From: Pycnopodia helianthoides | Taxonomy: Eukaryota > Echinodermata > Asteroidea > Forcipulatida > Asteriidae | Direction of reading: 5' to 3' | DNA length: 64,000 nt | NCBI GenBank assembly: GCA_032158295.1 | Contig: CM063255.1 | Location: 14,040,094-14,104,093 of the forward strand | Shown here: piece after piece, positions 22,820 to 32,876 of the stretch | Layout: the number at the start of each line of letters is the position of its first letter | Numbering within the stretch: position 1 is the stretch's first letter | Position numbers and translations under genes: made by a program | Notes under the pieces: model-generated | The model's input: only the letters and a program-made list of their open reading frames with translations | What the model was told of the DNA's origin: nothing | Databases searched by the model: none

Positions 22820-23632
22820 ATGGATGAAGCTCAACACTACAGTCTAAGACCAAAGAGAAAATTAACTGAGGAAGCAGAGAAGGGGAAACCTGCCCGAAAA
22901 AGGAGAAAATCTCCCACAGAGTATCAAAGAGCATACAGACAGCGAATCAAAGACAACCTAGAACTATATACATTGTATCGAGCATGCGAAACTGAGAGAG
23001 TCAAAGAGTGCATTACAAATTTAACAGATGAGAAGAAAGCTGAATACCGGCAGAAGGTCAGACTTCGTGTCCAGAAGTTTCGCCAAAGACATGCAGCAGA
23101 ACCAGCTACACGTTAAACCAAGAAGGCAGCAGCACCTAAAACCCGGGTTGCGAAAGAAGCACAACGAAAAAAATGGAGACTACAGAAAGAGAAACAAAGA
23201 GCGAAGCAATCAGCACAGGCAAAACGCAGGGAGAAAGAAAAACGTAGGAAAAATTATGCTGAAACTAAAGAAGCGAAGTCCTCCAACAAAACAACTCCAC
23301 CTGTGACTCAATCATCAGAGACACAATCATCTTCTTCCAGCGGTATTCGCAAGGCGGTGTACCGGGCTCAGAAGGCAATGCCCAAAAATGGGAGGCAATA
23401 TGCGGAAGTGTTGACAAGAATGGTTCACAAAGTAACCCCAAAGAGAAAACGGCAATTGAAACGGGATGGAATAATTGCAAGTCCAAGAGCAAGGAAGTTC
23501 CTAGAGTTTGCTAAACAGTCTCAAAAGAACATCAAAGACACATTTTCAAGTATCAACAAGGAACGAAACACATCAGCACTGCAGAGAAAAAGGTTGTTAG
23601 CAGTGTTCTTTGTAAAATCAATCCCAGTGTGA
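22820..23632 (+). pseudogene. Lys/Arg-rich coiled-coil protein with one internal stop
   Basis: One reading frame from the ATG at 22820 to TGA at 23632, interrupted only by TAA at 23114-23116; a truncation or base error is equally possible. The protein is extremely basic: SLRPKRKLTEEAEKGKPA, RKRRKSPTEYQRAYRQR, EAQRKKWRLQKEKQRAKQSA, RREKEKRRKNYAETKEAK. The C-terminal half reads GIRKAVYRAQKAMPKNGRQY, VHKVTPKRKRQLKRDGI and KKSI-like KSIPV. It resembles the basic, DNA-binding ORF that accompanies several invertebrate transposons. A 3' splice site precedes the ATG, so it may be exon 2. No catalytic motif is visible, and the family is not named. Confidence 0.55.
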
Positions 23633-24084
23633 TCATCCCTGATTCATCCCTGCGTTTTTTTTCTGTTGACACAAAAGAGATCACAAAAATTGAATTGCTC
23701 CACGCAGAATACGCACACGCTCATTCAACCAATAGAATGCGTTCTCTTTGCGTCGTTATCGTTATCGTTCTCGTTATCGCTGCAGTGCCTTCAAGCTTGT
23801 TTTGTGGATCCTAAAAACCCCAAATGAATTAATTATAAGCTAAATATCTTGATAATTCTTACAGCAAAAATGTTAGCGTTGATCTGAAATATTTGGTGTC
23901 TTTGTCATTTTTGTAACTAACACTAACTTCCAATATTAGATCTTTACAATTAAGAGTATTTAATCACTAGTTGTCAATAACAACACTCTCCTTGAGTTAC
24001 TCACCAAATTCAAAACCAGCAGGTTTCCCCCAGTTTTCGTGCTGCCAAGCATTTAACACAGTTGTGTACAAAATCATATACTAG
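23633..24084. other. non-coding stretch with gttatcg repeats
   Basis: Contains cgtcgttatcgttatcgttctcgttatcg near 23752-23780, a short imperfect repeat. No gene recognised. Confidence 0.4.
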
Positions 24085-24088
24085 TTAA

Positions 24089-24268
24089 CGTAAGTTACGG
24101 TGTCCACTTAATTAATATCATTGTTAAAAAGGGGTGATCACTTTTTTTTATAGTTTAGACTTGAAGATGGGAGCAAAACATTAGCTGCAACAAATTAACT
24201 TCCTATCTTTTTCTTTTAACTTTTATTTTTGGGTACCTGACTGAAAAGTGGACACGGCGTAACTTACG
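24089..24268. mobile_element. 180-bp MITE with TTAA target-site duplication
   Basis: The left end CGTAAGTTACGGTGTCCACT is mirrored at the right end (inverted: CGTAAGTTACGCCGTGTCC), with a 2-base indel. Both ends abut TTAA (24085-24088 and 24269-24272). This is the signature of a piggyBac-like or Kolobok-type non-autonomous element. Confidence 0.8.
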
Positions 24269-24650
24269 TTAAATTTACACATCGATCATGAAAAAACACT
24301 GAATGATGGAAATTCTACTTGCCACAATATCTTTCCAATGCTATTTTCCAATAGAAGGTAGTCCATTCTCATGAATTCTGAGTATATTAAAATCTTCCAT
24401 CAATACTTATTTGTTTACCCCTCTGTCCCACTTTTGTCAGCCAGTACTGTGTCATTACACGTATACAGTCACTGGACAGTTTCAAAACAAACCTGAAGAC
24501 TTTCTTATTTTCTTCATAGTTTTAGACTTATTTGTGCTCTCGGAAATTCATGTTTTGTGGATACTTGTGTTGAGCTGTCTTCCATTTTCACCATGAAAAT
24601 GCCACCAGCGCCTCGGAATAGTTTACTAGATAGATGGCGCTTTACAAATG

Positions 24651-24854
24651 CTATTATTATTATTATTATTATTCCATCTTATCACAGCAAGCAAAAGAAA
24701 GATTCCATTTTCATTTGTGCCGGTTACTCCTCGAGTCAGGCTACGTCCCGTAGCCTTAGATCTCAAGGGTCTTTCTCAGGATCCTCGCTGTTCCCAAAAG
24801 CGCCGCCTTCTGTAACAGATCTATCCTCACATTTGTCCCTATTTCATCTAGATG

Positions 24855-24887
<33 letters not shown>

Positions 24888-25194
24888 TCATCTTATCACA
24901 GCATGCAAAAGAAAGATTTCATTTTCATTTGTGCCGGTTACTCCTCGAGTCAGGCTACGTCCCGTAGCCTTAGATCTCAAGGGTCTTTCTCAGGATCCTC
25001 GCTGTTCCCAAAAGCGCCGCCTTCTGTAACAGATCTATCCTCACTTTTGTCCCTATTTCATCTAGATGTTTCCCCAGTGCTTTTGGAATGGTGCCAAGTG
25101 CTCCAACAACCACAGGGACTACTTTCACTTTCACCTGCCAAATCTTACGGAGTTCCCTGGCCAGGTCTTGGTACTTGTGGATCTTTTCCGTCTC

Positions 25195-25233
<39 letters not shown>
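24651..25233. repeat. (ATT)n tracts and 214-bp tandem duplication
   Basis: Three (ATT)n tracts at 24651-24673, 24854-24888 and 25195-25233 separate two near-identical copies of a 3' LINE segment (tcttatcacagc at 24677 and 24891, period 214). Short microsatellite tails are typical of some non-LTR retrotransposon 3' ends. Confidence 0.85.
24970..25193 (-). pseudogene. non-LTR retrotransposon C-terminus (5'-truncated)
   Basis: On the minus strand the frame reads METEKIHKYQDLARELRKIW, VKVKVVPVVVGALGTIPKAL, GKHLDEIGTKVRIDLLQKAA, LLGTARILRKTLEI-stop. This is the conserved C-terminal tail seen in LINE-type reverse-transcriptase proteins of many marine invertebrates. A second copy of the last part lies at about 24757-24850. 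Upstream coding is missing, as expected for 5'-truncated LINE insertions. I do not assign a clade. Confidence 0.7.
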
Positions 25234-25354
25234 CCATTTCAAAAAGGATTGTAGCATACTCACAAAATACAGAATCGGTTCATGCAACAGAACGGAACAG
25301 CTCTGTGATTGTTAGATACAATCACATTATTATTATTTTTATTTTTATTGACAG

Positions 25355-25531
25355 ACGAGGTGATGGTGCAAAACCCAAAACTTATACAAGATACAAGACT
25401 CTGCATTTGCCACTTTAAAAATGGGGTGCACATGATCATTAAGGCCTACATTGTGTATGTGACTCCATCAATTTTCCCTCGAAATGAAAAAAGGTCAAGC
25501 AGTTTGAGAGCCCAGAGAAGAAAAAGAAAAG
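25355..25531 (+). pseudogene. THAP-like C-terminal exon, unit 1
   Basis: Flanked by acceptor (attgacag) and donor (aaaag/gtaatg). It encodes EVMVQNPKLIQDTRLCICHF with the C-x2-H-F and later TPSIFP blocks that end a THAP zinc finger, then a basic RAQRRKRK nuclear-localisation-like stretch. Unit 1 has a 9-nt insertion (IVY) absent from the other units. Confidence 0.62.
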
Positions 25532-25645
25532 GTAATGTAGGTTTATTTTAAAAAAATTATTAATAGTATTAACTTAATGTACTAAACATGTTAATGCAAT
25601 GGAATATAAGCTGGTTACAAAATCACCCTTACATTTCTGCACTGC

Positions 25646-26189
25646 ATCTTCAAATCTCTTGAGGAGATTAAGGCCGATCAGGGGGCCATTCAGCGAAAGA
25701 TAGAAAAGTTGAAGGAGGAAAGGCCTGAACCTCCTTCAGACAACCCTTCGAGCTTGGGGAATATGTTTCCCCTAAAGACTCAAGATGAAATCAATGACTT
25801 TGAAAGGAAGCTACGAGATGCAGCCTTCCAGAGCAGAGTGATTTGGCATCTTGGGGCCTTCAATGGGCGCAATATTACGGAGGGGGTTAGGAAAATGCTG
25901 GAGGAGACCCTCGACCATGACGTAACATTGAGGTACAACCTCAGTGGTAAAGGAAAGACAGGGAAGAGAAGCTTCCAACATCTCCTCTTGTACAAATCAA
26001 TATTTGATGCTATCTGGAAGCGGTCCCCATGCGGATGTTACCGACCGGGAGTACCGGTCGGTTCTGGTTAATTGGTTTGATGGGGCAAAGGATCGCCATG
26101 GTGGTAGGAAGAGGCGGGCGCCAGACACACCAGGAGATAAGGACAACAATTTGCCAACTCATGATGTCTCTTCAGATGAGGCAAACTAA
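25646..26189 (+). pseudogene. DUF4806-like exon, unit 1 (frameshifted)
   Basis: Begins with a helical IFKSLEEIKADQGAIQRKIE stretch, then the domain: FPLKTQDEINDFERKLRDAA, VIWHLGAFNGRNITEGVRKM, LRYNLSGKGKTGKRSF, LLLYKSIFDAIWKR. This is the DUF4806 pattern (P-x-K-T-x-E-x-l-x-x-f-E-x-x-L ... YN-x-x-G-x-x-x-K-x-x-F). A 4-bp insertion after AIWKR relative to unit 3 shifts the frame, separating the C-terminal ADVTDREYRSVLVNWFDGAK and SSDEAN-stop part (25944-26189) from the domain. Confidence 0.62.
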
Positions 26190-26289
26190 ACTCATAATAC
26201 AATTTGTTGCACCTATTTAAAGGTACTGGACACTATTGGTAATTACTAAAAAGGACTTCGAGCTCTGGCACATATCAGGATTGGTGGAA

Positions 26290-26580
26290 CTTGTCATTCT
26301 CAAGACTTAGAACATGAGACTTGCTGATGAAGTTAAATGTCTGAGGAACCAAATCTCATTGCAGGGGTTCTCATATGCCACGTTAAGAGAGCATAAAGAT
26401 TAGGAGAAACTTGTCAAACATTTGACTGGGCTTTACCCTGTTGCCTTTATGGCTCTTCATGCTTTGTGTAAAAGATTTGAGATCACATATTATTATGGTT
26501 GGAATGTAGTTGCTATCTCAAGAGAAGACCAGATGTATCCAACATTAATGAAACTGATGCTTAAGGCCCCCCAAAAAAGG
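26290..26580 (+). pseudogene. coiled-coil/HTH_Tnp_4-like segment, unit 1
   Basis: Decayed copy of the segment described at 35617-36013. It reads TGLYPVAFMALHALCKRFEI with a TAG in place of Tyr upstream (attag/gag), and it is interrupted by the gggttctgtttcc A-rich insert. Confidence 0.5.
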
Positions 26581-27251
26581 GTTCTGTTTCCGGTTCCCCG
26601 ACCAACCCTAGTTTTTACGCTGCAACCCTGAACTTTTTATTCGGCTTTTTAAAAAACGGGGGGAAAACGGATAAAAAAACAGGGGAAAAAGTGGGGAAAA
26701 AAATTAAATAAATTACCTGGCTTTTACCAATTAAACATCTTTTAGGCAACATTGAAATAAAAACCAGAACATATCAAGAAGAATTTACAGATATCTCCGT
26801 GATTTAAACATAATTTCTCCAGAACCACTTGTCATAAAGTCGTAATGTTTGTGTTTTATTGTAGCTTACAACAATTGCAACATTTAATATAGAATGATGA
26901 CCCACTTTGACCTTCATTTCCGGTCCAAACAGTAAGCTCAAAACTTTAAAACATTGAATCTCCTGAACTACATGTCATAAAGTCGTATTGTTTGTGTTTT
27001 CAAATATTGACCCCACTTTGACCTTAACTCCTGGTCTAAAACAAGATCCAAACATGTTTCACTTTTTTACACTGCGATGATCATGCTTGATAACATGCAT
27101 CCATTTCGAAAAGGATTGTAGGATACTCACAAAATACAGAATCGGTTCATGTGTTGGGCTACAAAAACTTCTAATGGCAACAGAACGGAACAGCTCTGTG
27201 ATTGTTAGATACAACCACATTATTATTATTATTATTTTTTTTTTTTGACAG

Positions 27252-27419
27252 ACGAGGTGATGGTGCAAAACCCAAAACTTATACAAGATACAAGACTCTG
27301 CATTTGCCACTTTAAAAATGGGGTGCACAAGATCATTAAGGCTTATGTGACTCCATCAATTTTCCCTGGAAATGAAAAAAGGTCATGCGGTTTGAGAGCC
27401 CAGAGGAGAAAAAGAAAAG
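27252..27419 (+). pseudogene. THAP-like C-terminal exon, unit 2
   Basis: Same exon as in unit 1 without the 9-nt insertion, with intact acceptor (tttgacag) and donor (gtaatg). C-x2-H-F and TPSIFP blocks are present. Confidence 0.62.
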
Positions 27420-27533
27420 GTAATGTAGGTTTATTTAAAAAAGATTATTAATAGTATTAACTTAATGTACTAAACATGTTAATGCAATGGAATATAAGCT
27501 GGTTACAAAATCACCCTTACATTTCTGCACTGC

Positions 27534-28077
27534 ATCTTCAAATCTCTTGAGGAGATTAAGGCCGATCAGAGGGCCATTCAGCGAAAGATAGAAAAGTTGA
27601 AGGAGGAAAGGCCTGAACCTCCTTCAGACAACCCTTCGAGCTTGGGGAATATGTTTCCCCTAAAGACTCAAGATGAAATCAATGACTTTGAAAGGAAGCT
27701 ACGAGATGCAGCCTTCCAGAGCAGAGTGATTTGGCATCTTGGGGCCTTCAATGGGCGCAATATTACGGAGGGGGTTAGGAAAATGCTGGAGGAGACCCTC
27801 GACCATGACGTAACATTGAGGTACAACCTCAGTGGTAAAGGAAAGACAGGGAAGAGAAGCTTCCAACATCTCCTCTTGTACAAATCAATATTTGATGCTA
27901 TCTGGAAGCGGTCCCCATGCGGATGTTACCGACCGGGAGTACCGGTCGGTTCTGGTTAATTGGTTTGATGGGGCAAAGGATCGCCATGGTGGTAGGAAGA
28001 GGCGGGCGCCAGACACACCAGGAGATAAGGACAACAATTTGCCAACTCATGATGTCTCTTCAGATGAGGCAAACTAA
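27534..28077 (+). pseudogene. DUF4806-like exon, unit 2 (frameshifted)
   Basis: Practically identical to the unit 1 copy, including the 4-bp frameshifting insertion. The identity, with shared damage, shows that the unit was amplified after the lesion arose. Confidence 0.62.
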
Positions 28078-28179
28078 ACTCATAATACAATTTGTTGCAC
28101 CTATTTAAAGGTACTGGACACTATTGGTAATTACTAAAAAGGACTTCGAGCTCTGGCACATATCAGGATTGGTGGAACT

Positions 28180-28470
28180 TGTCATTCTCAAGACTTAGAA
28201 CATGAGACTTGCTGATGAAGTTAAATGTCTGAGGAACCAAATCTCATTGCAGGGGTTCTCATATGCCACGTTAAGAGAGCATAAAGATTAGGAGAAACTT
28301 GTCAAACATTTGACTGGGCTTTACCCTGTTGCCTTTATGGCTCTTCATGCTTTGTGTAAAAGATTTGAGATCACATATTATTATGGTTGGAATGTAGTTG
28401 CTATCTCAAGAGAAGACCAGATGTATCCAACATTAATGAAACTGATGCTTAAGGCCCCCCAAAAAAGGGT
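28180..28470 (+). pseudogene. coiled-coil/HTH_Tnp_4-like segment, unit 2
   Basis: Copy of the unit 1 segment with the same stop codons and the same A-rich insert. Confidence 0.5.
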
Positions 28471-29140
28471 TCTGTTTCCGGTTCCCCGACCAACCCTAGT
28501 TTTTACGCTGCAACCCTGAACTTTTTATTCGGCTTTTTAAAAAAACGGGGGGAAAACGGATAAAAAAACAGGGGAAAAAGTGGGGAAAAAAATTAAATAA
28601 ATTACCTGGCTTTTACCAATTAAACATCTTTTAGGCAACATTGAAATAAAAACCAGAACATATCAAGAAGAATTTACAGATATCTCCGTGATTTAAACAT
28701 AATTTCTCCAGAACCACTTGTCATAAAGTCGTAATGTTTGTGTTTTATTGTAGCTTACAACAATTGCAACATTTAATATAGAATGATGACCCACTTTGAC
28801 CTTCATTTCCGGTCCAAACAGTAAGCTCAAAACTTTAAAACATTGAATCTCCTGAACTACATGTCATAAAGTCGTATTGTTTGTGTTTTCAAATATTGAC
28901 CCCACTTTGACCTTAACTCCTGGTCTAAAACAAGATCCAAACATGTTTCACTTTTTTACACTGCGATGATCATGCTTGATAACATGCATCCATTTCGAAA
29001 AGGATTGTAGGATACTCACAAAATACAGAATCGGTTCATGTGTTGGGCTACAAAAACTTCTAATGGCAACAGAACGGAACAGCTCTGTGATTGTTAGATA
29101 CAACCACATTATTATTATTATTATTTTTTTTTTTTGACAG

Positions 29141-29308
29141 ACGAGGTGATGGTGCAAAACCCAAAACTTATACAAGATACAAGACTCTGCATTTGCCACT
29201 TTAAAAATGGGGTGCACATGATCATTAAGGCTTATGTGACTCCATCAATTTTCCCTGGAAATGAAAAAAGGTCATGCGGTTTGAGAGCCCAGAGGAGAAA
29301 AAGAAAAG
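29141..29308 (+). pseudogene. THAP-like C-terminal exon, unit 3
   Basis: Same as unit 2, one residue different near the end (GVHMII versus GVHKII), with splice sites conserved. Confidence 0.62.
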
Positions 29309-29423
29309 GTAATGTAGGTTTATTTAAAAAAGATTATTAACAGTATTAACTCAATGTACTAAAAATGTAAATGCACATGGAATATAAGCTGGTTACAAAA
29401 TCACCCTTACATTTCTGCACCGC

Positions 29424-29783
29424 ATCTTCAAATCTCTTGAGGAGATTAAGGCCGATCAGGGGGCCATTCAGCGAAAGATAGAAAAGTTGAAGGAGGAAAG
29501 GCCTGAACCTCCTTCAGACAACCCTTCGAGCTTGGGGAATATGTTTCCCCTAAAGACTCAAGATGAAATCAATGACTTTGAAAGGAAGCTACAAGATGCA
29601 GCCTTCCAAATCTGGAAGCGGTATGCGGATGTTACTGACTGGGAGTACCGGTCGGTTCTGGTTAATTGGTTTGATGGGGCAAAGGATCGCCATGGTGGTA
29701 GGAAGAGGCGGGCGCCAGACACACCAGGAGATAAGGACAACAATTTGCCAACTCATGATGTCTCTTCAGATGAGGCAAACTAA
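29424..29783 (+). pseudogene. DUF4806-like exon, unit 3 (internal deletion, frame kept)
   Basis: The middle of the domain is deleted (AAFQ joins directly to IWKRYADV), but the 4-bp insertion found in the other units is absent. The C-terminal DWEYRSVLVNWFDGAKDRHG and KDNNLPTHDVSSDEAN-stop are therefore in frame. This shows the ancestral reading frame of the exon end. Confidence 0.6.
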
Positions 29784-29913
29784 ACTCATAATACAATTTG
29801 TTGCACCTATTAAAGGTACTGGACACTATCGGTAAATACTAAAAAGGACTTCAAGCTCTGGCACATACATGTATCAGGATACTGTGGAACTTGTCATTCT
29901 CAAGACTTAGAAC

Positions 29914-30456
29914 ATGAGACTTGCTGATGAAGTTACATGTAAATGTCTGAGGAACCAAATCTCATTGCAGCGGTTCTCAAATGCCACGTTAAGAGAGCAT
30001 AAAGATTATGAGAAACTTGTCAAACATTTGACTGGGCTTAACCCTGTTGCCTTTATGGCTCTTCATACTTTGTGTAAAAGATTTGGGATCACATATTATT
30101 ATGGTTGGACTGAACCTCCTTCAGACAACCCTTCGAGCTTGGGGAATACGTTTCCCCTAAAGACTCAAGATGAAATCAATGACTTTGAAAGGAAGCTACA
30201 AGATGCAGCCTTCCAGAGCAGAGTGATTTGGCATCTTGGGGCCTTCAATGGGCGCAATATTACGGAGGGGGTTAGGAAAATGCTGGAGGAGACCCTCAAC
30301 CATGACGTAGCATTGAGGTACAACCTCAGTGGTAAAGGAAAGACAGGGAAGAGAAGCTTCCAACATCTCCTCTTGTACAAATCAATATTTGATGCTATCT
30401 GGAAGCGGTCCCCATGCGGATGTTACCGACCGGGAGTACCGGTCGGTTCTGGTTAA
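29914..30456 (+). pseudogene. chimeric ORF across the unit 3/4 junction
   Basis: A 180-codon open frame starts in the coiled-coil/HTH segment of unit 3 (MRLADEVTC, TGLNPVAFMALHTLCKRF, ITYYYGWT). At about 30111 it passes into the DUF4806 exon of unit 4 (EPPSDNPSSLGNTFPLKTQD). The order is reversed compared with a normal unit, so it is a product of array rearrangement, not an ancestral gene. Confidence 0.6.
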
Positions 30457-30574
30457 TTGGTTTGATGGGGCAAAGGATCGCCATGGTGGTAGGAAGAGGC
30501 GGGCGCCAGACACACCAGGAGATAAGGACAACAATTTGCCAACTCATGATGTCTCTTCAGATGAGGCAAACTAA
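30112..30574 (+). pseudogene. DUF4806-like exon, unit 4 (5'-truncated)
   Basis: Begins abruptly at EPPSDNPSS after the unit 3 HTH segment, then runs through the whole domain with a few private changes (LNHDVALRYN), carries the 4-bp insertion, and ends SSDEAN-stop in the shifted frame. Confidence 0.6.
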
Positions 30575-30789
30575 ACTCATAATACAATTTGTTGCACCTA
30601 TTTAAAGGTACTGGACACTATCGGTAATTACTAAAAAGGACTTCGAGCTCTGGCACATATCAGGATATGGTGGAACTTGTCATTCTCAAGACTGAGAACA
30701 TGAGACTTGCTGATGAAGTTACATGTAAATGTCTGAGGAACCAAATCTCATTGCAGCGGTTCTCATATGCCACGTTAACCCTTTGCATG

Positions 30790-30854
30790 CCATCGGCGAC
30801 TCGCGTCGCCGAACCCATTCCACACGCACAGCGCCATCGGCGACTGGAGTCGCC
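30790..30854. repeat. subterminal 21-bp direct repeats, each a hairpin
   Basis: ccatcggcgac....gtcgcc occurs at 30790-30810 and 30834-30854. Each contains the inverted repeat GGCGAC-4nt-GTCGCC. They lie just inside the left end of the piggyBac element, where transposase-binding subterminal repeats would be expected. No counterpart was seen at the right end. Confidence 0.75.
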
Positions 30855-31053
30855 CGCGAGTATAACCCATCTTAATTCAGTGAATTCTGGGAAATTATTG
30901 ACCCCTGACCTTCCCAAGACGTTAGTTTATTCAGTTGAATACGTGGACAACACTTTCTCATCGATACACAGCTTCATTTTATGACAAAAATTTGTTATTT
31001 CTTTGTTAAAACTCCGAGTTCGTGTCGTGCGTTGAAACAAAGAGTTGTAAACA

Positions 31054-32876
31054 ATGGATGCCCAAGCTGCATTTCGGGAGATTTTCGATGATTCGGACTC
31101 CGGAGATTCGGACTTTGAGGAGTCTTTTCTCGATGTGTCTAGCGACGACGGTGAAGGTATGAACGATGGTAATGTACTTGTAGATGTACACACCGTACAT
31201 GACGTCGAAGCAGAGTCCAACAGCATCGGCGATGGGTCTGAATCGGATGATTCGCCCCATGAAAATCAACAGCGAGTGGGTGGTGATGATGAGATGCGTG
31301 GTGTATTTCAGAGAGCTTACGATGATGACTGGTTGGTTCCATTCACTCGTCCTCACGGTCAGCAAATATTTGAAGGTGAGGAAGAGCCAACAGAATATGG
31401 AATTTTCTCACATTGCTTTGATGATGAAATCATAAATCTTCTAGTTGTGGAAACAAATAGATATGCTGCAACCACAATATCCAAAAAGGGTGGCATGAAC
31501 AATTTGGCCCCCCACTCAAGATTTCGTAAATGGCAGGATATAACTGACAGTGAAATGAAAGCGTTTCTGGCCATTTTACTGTTGATGGGAGTTGATCGTC
31601 GTCCCAACTATGACCTGTACTGGACAACAGAATGGACACTGGAGGCACCAGGAATACGTTCCATCATGTCAAGGAACCGTTTTCAACTAATTCTGGCATT
31701 CTTTCACTGTACCGACAATGCCAACCTAACCACAGCCGCGGACCCCAACCATGACAGACGCGGAAAAATAAAAGAAATAATGGACATGCTCGTTGCGAGA
31801 TGGCACTCTGCCTATTATCCTGATCGTGAACTTTCTGTTGATGAGACCATCATTCCTTTCAAAGGCCATACTAGGATGAAGGTTTACAAGCCAAATAAGC
31901 CTCATAAGTGGGGATTGAACTGTTGGAATTTGGCAGAGGCCAAAAGCAGCTACATCTGGAACTCAGAACTATATAAAGGAAAGAGAAACGGTGAGACAGA
32001 AGTAGGGATGTGCACAACAGTTGTCACAAACTTATGCGAACCAATGTATGACCGAGGCCATCATGTGTACATGGACAATTTATTTTCATCCCCTCAGTTG
32101 TACAATTCCCTCAGTGCACATGGTACAGGTGCTTGCGGAACACTTCGGATCAATCGGATCGGCACTCCAGAACAAATAAAAAAATCAAAACTGAAAAAAG
32201 GTGACCGCTTGCTCTCCGTTCGAGATGGCAACACTCTCTTCTTGTCATGGTTTGACAAACGACAGGTCAATGTCATGTCAACTGTGCACAATGACATGAC
32301 CTTCAAGAAGAGAGTGCGTGCAAGAGGCCACGTGAAGTGCGTGTTGAACCACGCGAAGTGGACAAGCCAGTGGCAGTGGAACTGTATACGAAATACATGG
32401 GAGGAGTTGACCGCGCTGACCAGGGTATGTGGTACTACCTGAACATCCACAAGACCCTCAAGTGGTGGAAAAAGGTTTTTGTTTATCTTCTTGAAGTGAG
32501 CTTTGTCAACAGTTGGATCATCTGGAAGTCCATGCACCCCGGATCCAGACAGCACCCAGAGAAATTCCGGTTTGCCATCATCCATGGGCTCCTTGAAGGA
32601 TACATCAGGCAAGGCGGAAGACCAGGATGAAGGTCCGCTGATGCACCTGCCCGACTAACCGAACGCCACTTCCTCACTGTCAACAGAGAACTTACACCAG
32701 CAGGACGCCCCTCAAAACCGGACTGCATCGTCTGCTCTAATTGTGATGTGCGACGTCATCAGACTGAACTAATGTGCATACAGTGAGAAAAGCCCATGTA
32801 TGCTGCACCTTGTTTTCGTTTGTACCACATGCGTGTCGAATATAAGGCTGACTGTGTACCAGGATTCCATAAATAA
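31054..32876 (+). pseudogene. piggyBac transposase, decayed
   Basis: Starts at ATG with an acidic N-terminus (IFDDSDSGDSDFEESFLDVS), then the DDE_Tnp_1_7 core: DSEMKAFLAILLLMGVDRRP, LSVDETIIPFKGHTRMKVY, HHVYMDNLFSSPQLYNSL. A frameshift near 32316-32336 moves coding to the frame with KYMGGVDRADQGMWYYLN, the third Asp block. A TGA at 32628-32630 interrupts the following stretch. A second in-frame TGA at 32784-32786 falls in the C-terminal Cys-rich finger (CIVCSNC ... MCIQ-stop-EKPMYAAPCF), where a Cys is expected. The frame ends at TAA 32874-32876. With one frameshift and two nonsense codons the enzyme is not functional. Its sequence is clearly different from the 0.6-1.8 kb copy. Confidence 0.9.

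Noticed and set aside
24557..25418. ORFs with poly-Ile or poly-Tyr runs
   Set aside because: They are (ATT)n microsatellite read through; the real coding trace is the minus-strand LINE C-terminus.
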